7,862 nt of DNA from an uncultured bacterium (lineage in GTDB: Bacteria; Patescibacteriota; Minisyncoccia; Phycocordibacterales; UBA1006), in contig CAIQMU010000058.1 in the NCBI GenBank assembly GCA_903873095.1, positions 1 to 7,862 on the forward strand. Reading direction: 5' to 3'. The notes under the pieces were generated by a model that was not told where the DNA came from, made no database searches, and saw only the letters and a program-made list of their open reading frames with translations. The position numbers and the translations under genes were made by a program. Each line of letters starts with the position of its first letter. Positions within the stretch are counted from its first letter, which is position 1. Positions 1 to 5,992 of the stretch are shown here, piece after piece.

Positions 1-178
1 CTCGATATTGCCATGCGGTAGTCGCCCAATGAAAATGATTTATATTTAATTCTTTTTCTATCAAAAGAATCTCCTTTTCTAATAGTTCAAGATTTTCAAC
101 TGAAACATACACAAGCGCAACCGAACTTTTTCCGTTTTTCTGGTGAATACCAGATTCATCAATAAAAATATATGACAT
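1..178 (-). CDS. DUF3800-like protein, N-terminal part (cut by window edge)
   Basis: My translation from the ATG at 178 gives 59 residues that stay open to the window edge. It begins MSYIFIDESG, the opening seen in DUF3800 proteins, a family with an RNase H-like fold and no settled function. That match covers the first beta strand and its acidic pair (D7, E8). Later comes NHFHWATTAWQYR (47-59), which may be the family's histidine-containing segment. The gene starts 45 bases downstream of the pseudouridine synthase stop on the same strand, so it may share that transcript. GGTGAT just before AGG-ATG could be a weak Shine-Dalgarno tail. No good promoter is visible in the gap. The family call rests on the N-terminal motif alone, because most of the protein lies outside the window. 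Confidence 0.6.
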   Translation of the reverse strand, partial: MSYIFIDESGIHQKNGKSSVALVYVSVENLELLEKEILLIEKELNINHFHWATTAWQYR

Positions 179-218
179 CCTATCACCATATCAAATCACT
201 CATAAATTTTTAATAAAG

Positions 219-240
219 AAAAACTAAATTTTAAATCTAG
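219..240 (-). terminator. Weak AT-only terminator after pseudouridine synthase gene
   Basis: On the minus strand, CTAGAT and ATTTAG can pair (one G-T) around an AT loop, followed by five T. The TAG stop of the upstream gene lies in the hairpin. The stem is almost all A/T, so termination would be inefficient and read-through into the DUF3800-like gene is likely. Confidence 0.25.
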
Positions 241-931
241 AAACTTCTTCATCTGTTAGTTCTCTAAATTCCGCACTCTTCAAATTCTCAATCTTAATAT
301 GTCCAACACGAATACGTTTCAATTCCTCGATCGTAAGTTTGCACGCATCGGCCATTCTGCGGATTTGATGCTTGCGACCTTCTTGGAGAACAATCAAAAA
401 CTTTGTGTCACTGACTCGTTTTGTTTTCGCAGGAAGTGTTTTCTTATCATCAAGCATAATTCCGCGTGCCATTTTTTCAAGTGATTCATCGGTGACAAAT
501 TCACGTGTTGTAACAACATATTCTTTTTCAACATCAGAATGTTCACCTGTTATCGCGCGCGTGACTAATCCATCGTTTGTTAAAAGAATTAATCCCTCAG
601 AATCTTTATCAAGTCGTCCAACAGGTGCAAGATGTGCAAGCTCCGGAAACTCGTCATGAATATCGACAGAATCTTCACTTGTTTTACTTGTCTCAATTCC
701 GCGAGGTTTGTACAAGGCAACGGTTTCTTTTTTCTCGACTGTTCCAACGATTTCAACTTTGTCGAGTTTTGGATCAATACCAAATCCTGTTTCGTAAACT
801 ACGTTTCCGTTTACAGAAATTTTTCCATCCAAGATAAGTTGCTTGCCTTCACGACGTGAACACATTCCCTGTTGGGCTATATATTTTTCAAGTCTTACTA
901 ACCCTTCGGCCAAAGTACTTTCGTCTTTCAT
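224..931 (-). CDS. rRNA pseudouridine synthase, RsuA/RluB/RluE/RluF family
   Basis: The 235-residue protein has the two-part layout of this family. An N-terminal S4 RNA-binding domain (about 13-60) holds RLEKYIAQQGMCSRREGKQL and the ISVNG turn. The catalytic domain follows, with YKPRG at 74-78 and GRLDKDSEGLILLTNDG at 105-121. D108 is the expected catalytic aspartate that attacks the target uridine. The family's C-terminal motif EGRKHQIRRM is at 184-193, and the usual ending (RIRVGHI, then LKSAEFRELTDEE) is present. Length is normal. Members convert single uridines in 16S or 23S rRNA to pseudouridine; which position this one modifies cannot be read from sequence, so no symbol is given. The ATG start fits the S4 domain start. 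There is no strong Shine-Dalgarno. The terminator of the upstream gene sits just before it, so it should have its own promoter, which I could not define. Confidence 0.93.
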   Translation of the reverse strand: MKDESTLAEGLVRLEKYIAQQGMCSRREGKQLILDGKISVNGNVVYETGFGIDPKLDKVEIVGTVEKKETVALYKPRGIETSKTSEDSVDIHDEFPELAHLAPVGRLDKDSEGLILLTNDGLVTRAITGEHSDVEKEYVVTTREFVTDESLEKMARGIMLDDKKTLPAKTKRVSDTKFLIVLQEGRKHQIRRMADACKLTIEELKRIRVGHIKIENLKSAEFRELTDEEVSRFKI

Positions 932-947
932 TTTTCTACTTTAACAT

Positions 948-981
948 AAAAAACCGCATTCAAATAAATGAATGCGGTTTT
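948..981 (-). terminator. Intrinsic terminator of the 987-1520 gene
   Basis: A perfect 13-bp inverted repeat (AAAACCGCATTCA / TGAATGCGGTTTT) encloses a 6-base loop at 963-968. Read on the minus strand the stem ends in a run of six T (948-953). It starts six bases past the stop codon of the minus-strand gene, as expected for its rho-independent terminator. On the plus strand the T run is only four long and no gene would use it. Confidence 0.88.
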
Positions 982-986
982 GCCTT

Positions 987-1520
987 TTAACCAAAGATCT
1001 TTTCTAAGAAACTTGGCTGGTGAAATGTTACTCCTTCAAATTCTTTTTCAAGTTTTTCAAAAAACTCTGCTTTCAGTTTCAAAATGGATTCTTTCGTTCG
1101 CTTTACATATTTGTCAGCAGATTCTTGAAATTTTCCTTGATCATCAGGAACTGGTTTGCCGTTTTTCTTAAAAATTCCTTCAAATTGGTCTAGTGTGTCA
1201 GAAAAGTTTTTAAGAACGTTCAAATCATCTTTTTTTATAAAACTTGCATCAGGTGTATGGTTTTCAATATTGATGATCCAGGTTTTGTAAAATCCATCAT
1301 GGATAAAATCAAAGAATTCTTTTTCATTTTTCCATTCTGAATTAAATGTCTGGCTTGCGCTCGAAATTTGAACGATTGTCTTTCTGCAAAGTTTTGCATT
1401 TTTAGGAACGGTTTTCAAGAAACCTTTCATCCTTTCCGTAAAATGCGATTTCATTTCTGAAACTGTCTTGGTAATCAAGTCCCTGATTTCTTGAGCCTCT
1501 TTTTCGTAGCGATGTGACAT
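987..1520 (-). CDS. Hypothetical helical cytoplasmic protein
   Basis: I do not recognise this 177-residue protein. It is rich in Lys, Glu, Phe and Asp, has no signal peptide or membrane segment, and looks almost entirely alpha-helical. Residues 1-35 and 134-163 are strongly charged amphipathic helices, the second with an alternating K/E pattern that could form a coiled coil. A less charged middle (about 60-100) contains EWKNEKEFFDFIHDGF and FYKTWIINIENHTP. There is one cysteine (C45) and no metal or nucleotide motif. It is a single-gene unit: a divergent promoter region lies upstream and a strong terminator directly downstream. No Shine-Dalgarno precedes the ATG; the leader would be about 40 bases if the promoter given here is right. 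That it is a real gene is supported by the terminator and the long clean frame. Confidence 0.8.
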   Translation of the reverse strand: MSHRYEKEAQEIRDLITKTVSEMKSHFTERMKGFLKTVPKNAKLCRKTIVQISSASQTFNSEWKNEKEFFDFIHDGFYKTWIINIENHTPDASFIKKDDLNVLKNFSDTLDQFEGIFKKNGKPVPDDQGKFQESADKYVKRTKESILKLKAEFFEKLEKEFEGVTFHQPSFLEKIFG

Positions 1521-1566
1521 ATTGTTATTTTTTTGTTAAAAATGTGCTTTCAATATCTATAAGTAA

Positions 1567-1593
1567 ATTATCATAATCTTTTAGAAAAGTCAA
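1567..1593 (-). promoter_or_regulatory. Candidate promoter for the 987-1520 gene
   Basis: On the minus strand TTGACT (1588-1593) is followed after 15 bases by GATAAT (1567-1572). Both boxes match consensus at five of six bases, but the spacer is short. The predicted leader is about 40 bases. It is divergent from the PriA-like gene's promoter. Confidence 0.4.
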
Positions 1594-1607
1594 GTATTCC
1601 CCCACCA

Positions 1608-1616
1608 TGCTATACT
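1608..1616 (+). promoter_or_regulatory. Extended -10 promoter of the PriA-like gene
   Basis: TGC-TATACT forms an extended -10 element ending nine bases before the ATG at 1626. The -35 region (about 1588-1593, AGTCAA) is poor, which is usual with an extended -10. The start of transcription would fall about three bases before the ATG, so the mRNA would be essentially leaderless. Confidence 0.6.
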
Positions 1617-1625
1617 ACCCAAATC

Positions 1626-3548
1626 ATGAAGATCCTCACGGTAATACCAATTGCAAAAGGCATTCCGCGCGACGAGTTGTCGTATTTTTCAGCGAAACAA
1701 GTCGGACTTGGGACAATGGTCACCGTGCCTTTTGGGGGACGCAAAATTAAAGCAATTGTGATCGACGAAAACGAGGTTCGAGATTTGAAACAATCAATTA
1801 AAAACGAATCGTTTACCTTGAAAAATATTTTAGAGGTACACACCGACGGATTACCAAACGCACTCTTTCGTGCGGCACAAAAAACCGGACACTTTTTCGC
1901 ACAAAGTGTCGGTGCGGTACTTCAGACCATGGTGCCGAAAGTACTTTTTGAATTTTATCTAAACGGAGAAATCCTCCCCTTTATAAGGGGAGGTGCCGAG
2001 GCCCTGCGAGGCGGAGGGGTGGACATCCAATCCATCCAAGTTCCTTACCGCGAACGCATTTCAATCTATAAAACAACCATTCGCGAAAACATGGCGCGCA
2101 ATTCCTCGACTATGATTATTGCACCAACCATTGTTACTGCTGAGCAACTTTTTTCAGAATTGAAATCAGGTATCGAAGATCGCATCGTTTTGATGCATGG
2201 AAAAATTTCTGCAAAAAAAATAAGTTCCACAATTGCACGTGTTCTGTCAGAGAAAAATCCAATCGTTATTATCACAACAGCACCTTACGCATCCGTCATG
2301 CGAAATGATTTTGCTGTATTCATTATTGAATCATCAAGCTCGGCAAATTACAGATATGATTTCGGACTTCATTTTGATATGCGCCATTTTGTTGAAGGAT
2401 TCGCGCGCGCCGTAGGCGCGCGCGTCATACTCGCCGATACACTTCTCGATACCGAAACCCGTGCACGCATCACAAATCGCGAAATAACAGAAAACAGAAA
2501 TACGTGGCACATTGCGAAACCTGAAAACTTTCGCATTACTGATATGAAACCAGTTGAATCACCAGCTGTGTTGAAAGTGGCACCTATAAAATCAGACTTA
2601 TTTGGATATGACGCACTTGCGATGCTGACTGCTGGGATTAATGATCATGCAAAAATATTGTTGGTGTCCCAACGAAAAGGAATTGCTCCGATGACAACAT
2701 GTTCCGATTGCGGAACCGTTGTTGCATGTCCTGTATGTCAATCACCTCTTGTTTTGCATCGCAAAAAATCAAAATCAGTTTCTGATGAACGTATTTATAT
2801 GTGTCATCATTGCCTCACATCATCAATCGCACTTGATTATTGCCAAGTCTGTCACGGCGCGCGTTTTAAGATGATTGGAATCTCAACAGAAACGATTCGT
2901 ATGGAAGTTGAAAAATTATTTCCAACTGCACGAACCTTTTTGGTTGATGGGGATTCTACAACAACACCGACTGCGATTTCAAAAACAATTTCGACATGGC
3001 AAACAGAATCTGGGGTTTTAATTGCAACCCAGGCCATGATGCCCTATATTCCTTCGGCTGAATTAGGTTGTATCGTTTCTATGGATTCACTTCTTTCTAT
3101 CCCAAGTTATACATCAGGAGAAACGGCTGTGTATGCAATTGTCACATTCCTTGAAAAAATATCACGCGCCGCGATTATTCAAACACGCATGCATTCACAT
3201 GAAAGTGTTCAAGCGATCGAACATGAAAATATGCACGAGTTTATGAAGAATGAACTGCAATCTCGTAATGATTTTGGGTATCCCCCGAAAAATGTTTTGG
3301 TGAAAATTTCTCTCGATGCTAAAAAATCTGATGTGCGCGAAGCGACTGATTATTTTGAAACCTTGTTTAAAAAATATGATCCAGATATTATGATGAAAAA
3401 ATCGCGAGATATCAACAATGTTGTGATTGTTGCAATTATGAAAATTGAACCGAGTATTTGGAATGATCCAAATTCAAGAATTCAGCAAATCATGCGCGAA
3501 CTTCCTCGTGAATTTGTACGCGAGATCAATCCAGATTCAGTGGTGTAA
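1626..3548 (+). CDS. priA: PriA-like primosomal protein N' lacking helicase motifs
   Basis: The 640-residue protein follows PriA from end to end. An N-terminal 3'-DNA-end-binding domain (about 1-110) contains VTVPFGGRKIKAIVID. A helicase-like core follows, then the zinc domain with all eight cysteines: C359, C362, C368, C371, C393, C396, C406, C409. After that come the FP..R..DGD segment (about 432-443) and the RNDFGYPP motif (547-554). PriA reloads the replicative helicase at stalled forks. Here the ATPase motifs are gone: the Walker A position reads about PYRERISIYK (140-149), the DEAH position is E235-S239 (ESSSS), SATPS reads ADTLL (270-274), and QVAGRAGR reads about FLEKISRAA. Only about 30 residues separate the 3' domain from the core, so the winged-helix domain also seems absent, and residues 116-132 come from a GC-rich palindrome. 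Actinobacterial PriA is a known precedent for helicase loss. A structural role in restart is inferred. Confidence 0.85.
   Translation: MKILTVIPIAKGIPRDELSYFSAKQVGLGTMVTVPFGGRKIKAIVIDENEVRDLKQSIKNESFTLKNILEVHTDGLPNALFRAAQKTGHFFAQSVGAVLQTMVPKVLFEFYLNGEILPFIRGGAEALRGGGVDIQSIQVPYRERISIYKTTIRENMARNSSTMIIAPTIVTAEQLFSELKSGIEDRIVLMHGKISAKKISSTIARVLSEKNPIVIITTAPYASVMRNDFAVFIIESSSSANYRYDFGLHFDMRHFVEGFARAVGARVILADTLLDTETRARITNREITENRNTWHIAKPENFRITDMKPVESPAVLKVAPIKSDLFGYDALAMLTAGINDHAKILLVSQRKGIAPMTTCSDCGTVVACPVCQSPLVLHRKKSKSVSDERIYMCHHCLTSSIALDYCQVCHGARFKMIGISTETIRMEVEKLFPTARTFLVDGDSTTTPTAISKTISTWQTESGVLIATQAMMPYIPSAELGCIVSMDSLLSIPSYTSGETAVYAIVTFLEKISRAAIIQTRMHSHESVQAIEHENMHEFMKNELQSRNDFGYPPKNVLVKISLDAKKSDVREATDYFETLFKKYDPDIMMKKSRDINNVVIVAIMKIEPSIWNDPNSRIQQIMRELPREFVREINPDSVV
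1973..2019 (+). repeat. GC-rich palindromic unit inserted in frame in priA
   Basis: CCTCCCCTT (1973-1981) pairs perfectly with AAGGGGAGG (1985-1993) around a 3-base loop. A second short stem, GCC/GGC, spans 1995-2012, and GGAGGGG closes the unit. The 47 bases are clearly GC-rich inside an AT-rich gene. It is read as residues 116-132 (ILPFIRGGAEALRGGGV), Gly-rich and unlike the surroundings, in the variable linker between PriA domains. It resembles the dispersed palindromic units that can sit inside reading frames in bacterial genomes. Only one copy is in the window, so repeat status is inferred. Confidence 0.6.
2402..2424 (+). repeat. Perfect all-GC hairpin inside priA
   Basis: CGCGCGCGCC and GGCGCGCGCG form a perfect 10-bp, fully G/C stem with a GTA loop. 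It encodes FARAVGARV around residues 259-267, where PriA homology continues, so it replaces rather than interrupts normal sequence. Nothing follows that would make it a terminator. Its base composition stands out sharply from the gene. Confidence 0.55.
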
Positions 3549-3551
3549 TAC

Positions 3552-3580
3552 TTGATAATATCAAAAATTTGTTCTATAAT
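3552..3580 (+). promoter_or_regulatory. Promoter of the methyltransferase gene
   Basis: TTGATA (3552-3557), a 17-base spacer and a perfect TATAAT (3575-3580). The -10 box ends eight bases before the ATG at 3589, giving a predicted leader of about two bases. It lies directly after the priA stop; no terminator is visible between the two genes. Confidence 0.75.
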
Positions 3581-3588
3581 AAATTTAT

Positions 3589-4449
3589 ATGATGCTCAAG
3601 ACTCTCCCCCAGCCTGATTATGAACTTCTTGATTCAGGCAATGGAAAAAAATTAGAACGCTATGGAAAGGTGATGCTTTCTCGTCCTGATCCGCAGGCGC
3701 TTTGGTCACCACTACTTCCCCTTTCGCAATGGTCAGCAGCCAATGCTATTTTTGTGCGTGAAGGAAAAAATGTTCAGTGGAAAAAAGATAACGATGTCCC
3801 GGAATCTTGGAATATTAATTTCGGTGAACTTGTATTTGATATCCGACCAAGTTCGTTTAAGCACACAGGACTGTTTCCAGAACATTTGATGAACTGGGAA
3901 TGGATGAAAGAAAAGATCAAGAAATCAAAACGTACACCAATGGTACTAAATCTTTTTGGTTACACAGGTGGTGCAAGTTTGGCATGCGCGCAAGCAGGTG
4001 CCGAAGTCACCCATGTTGACGGATCAAAAATGGCGATTACATGGGCACGAAAAAATCAAGAACTTTCTGGTTTGAATGACAAACCTATTCGGTGGATTTT
4101 AGATGACGCAATACTTTTTTTGAAACGAGAAATCAAACGTGGAAATCGTTATGATGCGATTATTATGGATCCACCAGCATTTGGTCATGGACCAAAAGGT
4201 GAGGTTTGGAAAATTGAGGAACAATTCGCAGATTTGATGGATTTGTGTTTTAAGGTTTTGTCTGACAATCCAATCTTTTTCGTCATCAACGGATATGCGT
4301 CTGGATATTCACCTTTGGCGTATCAAAATAATTTGATTCATTTGCAAGAAACATTTGGTGGGATTATTGAAAGTGGTGAACTTGTGATTGAGGAATCAAA
4401 AACGAATCGTCTGCTTCCTTGTGGAATTTTTGGGAGGTGGTCGAGGTAG
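3589..4449 (+). CDS. Class I SAM-dependent methyltransferase, RlmI-like
   Basis: This 286-residue protein has a Rossmann-type methyltransferase domain of the COG1092/RlmI type. The SAM-binding loop VLNLFGYTGGASLA is at 119-132. An acidic residue for the ribose follows in HVDGSK (142-147), then DD at 172-173. The catalytic-type motif MDPPAFGHG is at 193-201, matching the DPPxF signature. HTGLFPE (92-98) is also typical and precedes the SAM domain. The RlmI family methylates cytosine in 23S rRNA using SAM, but the PUA domain found in RlmI is not evident in the N-terminal 90 residues, which instead look like those of stand-alone relatives. The substrate is therefore unknown; RNA is the likely one. 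Two ATG codons sit in tandem at 3589 and 3592; the first fits the promoter spacing. The stop is TAG and a separate promoter for the next gene follows at once. Confidence 0.88.
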   Translation: MMLKTLPQPDYELLDSGNGKKLERYGKVMLSRPDPQALWSPLLPLSQWSAANAIFVREGKNVQWKKDNDVPESWNINFGELVFDIRPSSFKHTGLFPEHLMNWEWMKEKIKKSKRTPMVLNLFGYTGGASLACAQAGAEVTHVDGSKMAITWARKNQELSGLNDKPIRWILDDAILFLKREIKRGNRYDAIIMDPPAFGHGPKGEVWKIEEQFADLMDLCFKVLSDNPIFFVINGYASGYSPLAYQNNLIHLQETFGGIIESGELVIEESKTNRLLPCGIFGRWSR

Positions 4450-4451
4450 AC

Positions 4452-4480
4452 TTGACAAAAATAATTTGAATTGCTAAGGT
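4452..4480 (+). promoter_or_regulatory. Promoter of the membrane-anchored protein gene
   Basis: A perfect TTGACA (4452-4457), a 17-base spacer ending in TGC, then TAAGGT (4475-4480). The weak -10 is compensated by the extended TGC. The start of transcription would be near 4487, giving a leader of about 28 AT-rich bases without a Shine-Dalgarno sequence. Unlike most genes here this one is not leaderless. Confidence 0.6.
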
Positions 4481-4514
4481 AAATTAAATTAATCACCATT
4501 AAAACTTAATAAAC

Positions 4515-5198
4515 ATGGAAAACATTCAAATCATATTAGGATTGATTCTCGTAGTAATTATTGGAGTACTTATCTACAAAAGTCATCAAAAATCGAAACG
4601 TATCGAATTATTTGAAACCATCTTCATGATCGCACAACAGACACTTCTTTTTAATTCGTCTTACTTCCTGAATCTCAACAGTTTGGATAAACTTAAACTT
4701 CCTCATGAGAATCCCAAGTTTGACATCTTATTGAGTGAATATAACAAACTCAATAAGGATAATCTCGATATCACAATAAGAACCGCCCTTGAAGAATGGC
4801 TATCGGAAATTTTTTACAAATCAAACGGTTCTATTTTTCAAAAAGAAACCATTTTTCTTGTAACAATATTAAAAAAAATTTATGATGATCAGGTTATGAG
4901 AGATATAAAACGTTGCGTCATCGACAAGATTTTCAAAGACCCAAGATTTGATTTTGGATTTCTACAAACCCTCAAAATTGCTCAAGCCAGTTGTAAAGAA
5001 AACTATCAAGTTATCGCTTATTTAAATGAAAGTAGACTTACGCTTGATAATTATCTTCCAAATCCAGATTCTGGTTTAAATAAATGGAAGGAAACACTAG
5101 AACGATTTGAACTTATTCTGAGAGAAGCCAGTAATGGAAACGCATTGGATGTCATAAATGAATGGATCGGCCGCAATGGAGCACCTCCTGCGAATTAA
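4515..5198 (+). CDS. Membrane-anchored hypothetical protein
   Basis: I do not recognise this 227-residue protein. Residues 5-21 (IQIILGLILVVIIGVLI) form one clear transmembrane helix. It is followed by a basic stretch (YKSHQKSKR, 21-29) and about 200 soluble, largely helical residues. By the positive-inside rule the N terminus is outside and the bulk is cytoplasmic; there is no signal-peptidase site, so it should stay anchored. The soluble part is rich in Leu, Ile, Lys and Asn, with two scattered cysteines (C138, C165) and no enzymatic motif. The C terminus (from about 185) is polar and ends in Pro-Ala-Asn. It is transcribed alone: it has its own promoter with a TTGACA box and a terminator seven bases after the stop. 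Base composition is like its neighbours. Confidence 0.8.
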   Translation: MENIQIILGLILVVIIGVLIYKSHQKSKRIELFETIFMIAQQTLLFNSSYFLNLNSLDKLKLPHENPKFDILLSEYNKLNKDNLDITIRTALEEWLSEIFYKSNGSIFQKETIFLVTILKKIYDDQVMRDIKRCVIDKIFKDPRFDFGFLQTLKIAQASCKENYQVIAYLNESRLTLDNYLPNPDSGLNKWKETLERFELILREASNGNALDVINEWIGRNGAPPAN

Positions 5199-5204
5199 AT
5201 TTTC

Positions 5205-5235
5205 AATCCCACTGAACACATTCAGGGGGATTTTT
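5205..5235 (+). terminator. Intrinsic terminator of the membrane-anchored protein gene
   Basis: AATCCC-A-CTGAA pairs with TTCAG-G-GGGATT around a CACA loop: 11 base pairs with one A-G mismatch, followed by further T. It lies seven bases after the stop codon and isolates the gene from rpsU. Confidence 0.8.
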
Positions 5236-5250
5236 ACTTGGCAACATGAC

Positions 5251-5279
5251 TTGCATAAAAAAGACCGTTGTGGTAAAGT
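5251..5279 (+). promoter_or_regulatory. Promoter of rpsU-ybeY
   Basis: TTGCAT (5251-5256), a 17-base spacer ending in TGG, and TAAAGT (5274-5279), an extended -10. It ends nine bases before the rpsU ATG, so the predicted leader is about three bases and no Shine-Dalgarno sequence can fit. Confidence 0.6.
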
Positions 5280-5288
5280 GTCCCCACT

Positions 5289-5531
5289 ATGGCAATTAAT
5301 GTAGCAGTCACTAAAAATAACAACGAGAACTCGGCAAGTGTTCTTCGACGTTTTACTAAAAAGGTTCGTGGCGCAGGATTCCTTCAAGAAGTCCGCGATA
5401 AACGATACTACGCACGCGCAAGTTCAAAACTCCGCACCAAGAATTCAAAAATGGTTGGGCTTACTCGCAGTGCAAAACGTAAAGTAGACTTGAAATTGGG
5501 CTTGATCCAAGAAAATGAAAAACGAAGTTAA
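5289..5531 (+). CDS. rpsU: Small ribosomal subunit protein bS21
   Basis: The 80-residue, very basic protein matches bS21. The core ASVLRRFTKKVRGAGFLQEV (16-35), followed by RDKRYYARAS, corresponds to the family pattern of an LRRF helix, a Gly-containing turn and an EVR.R.YY segment. A Lys/Arg-rich tail follows. bS21 sits on the 30S subunit near the 3' end of 16S rRNA and takes part in translation initiation. The N-terminal strand (MAINVAVTKNNNENS) is the usual lead-in. The protein is at the upper end of bS21 length because of its C-terminal extension (about 60-80). The promoter is almost directly against the start codon. Its last 17 bases overlap the start of ybeY in another frame, so the two are cotranscribed. 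Confidence 0.92.
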   Translation: MAINVAVTKNNNENSASVLRRFTKKVRGAGFLQEVRDKRYYARASSKLRTKNSKMVGLTRSAKRKVDLKLGLIQENEKRS

Positions 5532-5907
5532 TCATTTTGAAATAACTCGCGAAACAAAAGGCAAGCTTCCCCGCTTGCCTTTTGCTGATATTAAAAAAGC
5601 TATTTTAGGTCCTGATTATTCCCTCTCACTCGCATTTGTTGGACGACAACGTGCAATAGAACTTCATAAAGAATTTAAACACAAAGACGATGCTGTGAAT
5701 ATTTTAAGTTTCCCGCTTTCCGCATCAGAAGGCGAAATAATTATTTCCCTGGAGAAAGCTCGACAAGAGTGCAAGAACTTTGACCGTAGCTATGAAAACT
5801 ATCTTGCATTTTTATTCATTCATGGATGTGTACACTTAAAGGGTTTTGTTCATGGTGACAAAATGGAAAAAGAAGAGATAAAATATCGAATGATGTTTGA
5901 TATATAA
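5515..5907 (+). CDS. ybeY: Endoribonuclease YbeY (rRNA maturation factor)
   Basis: YbeY is a zinc-dependent endoribonuclease needed for 16S rRNA 3'-end maturation and ribosome quality control. The zinc motif H-x3-H-x5-H is present as HGCVHLKGFVH (103-113: H103, H107, H113). The family's other landmarks are DAVNILSFPL (59-68) and GEIIIS (73-78). At 130 residues it is shorter than many homologues, with a brief N terminus and an ending just past the metal site. In the metal motif the Asp that usually precedes the last His (GYDH) is Val112 here, a departure from the consensus. The gene starts inside the last codons of rpsU, with no Shine-Dalgarno, so translation is probably coupled. A terminator-like hairpin lies over codons 14-23 and may lower expression relative to rpsU. 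YbeY and bS21 both act at the 3' end of 16S rRNA. Confidence 0.9.
   Translation: MKNEVNHFEITRETKGKLPRLPFADIKKAILGPDYSLSLAFVGRQRAIELHKEFKHKDDAVNILSFPLSASEGEIIISLEKARQECKNFDRSYENYLAFLFIHGCVHLKGFVHGDKMEKEEIKYRMMFDI
5556..5583 (+). terminator. Terminator-like hairpin inside the 5' end of ybeY
   Basis: AAAAGGCAAGC (5556-5566) and GCTTGCCTTTT (5573-5583) form a perfect 11-bp stem with a 6-base loop (TTCCCC). Its final T run is only four bases and part of the stem. It begins 25 bases past the rpsU stop and is coding (TKGKLPRLPF). This is the position of a terminator for rpsU, but within the next gene, so partial termination or mRNA 3'-end protection is the likely role. Confidence 0.55.
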
Positions 5908-5956
5908 CGCTTTTGTAACAAGATAAAGAAAAAATAAATTTTGGGGATAACTGGAT

Positions 5957-5984
5957 TTGCAACTATTTTGAATAAGACTAAAAT
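5957..5984 (+). promoter_or_regulatory. Promoter of the coiled-coil protein gene
   Basis: TTGCAA (5957-5962), a 16-base spacer and TAAAAT (5979-5984). The -10 ends eight bases before the ATG at 5993, so a leader of about two bases is predicted. The 85-base gap after ybeY holds no gene and no terminator that I can see. Confidence 0.6.
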
Positions 5985-5992
5985 AGTTCCGT

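Noticed and set aside
299..859. Plus-strand open frames opposite the pseudouridine synthase
   Set aside because: They are shadows of a well-conserved minus-strand gene, with no homology, promoter or start signal of their own.
2213..2220. A run of eight A in priA that might cause frameshifting
   Set aside because: The frame continues cleanly on both sides with PriA-like sequence, and there is no overlapping product; such runs are common in AT-rich genes.
5097..5387. Minus-strand frame across the end of the membrane protein gene and the start of rpsU
   Set aside because: It overlaps a terminator, a promoter and two better supported plus-strand genes, and its sequence looks like no protein family.
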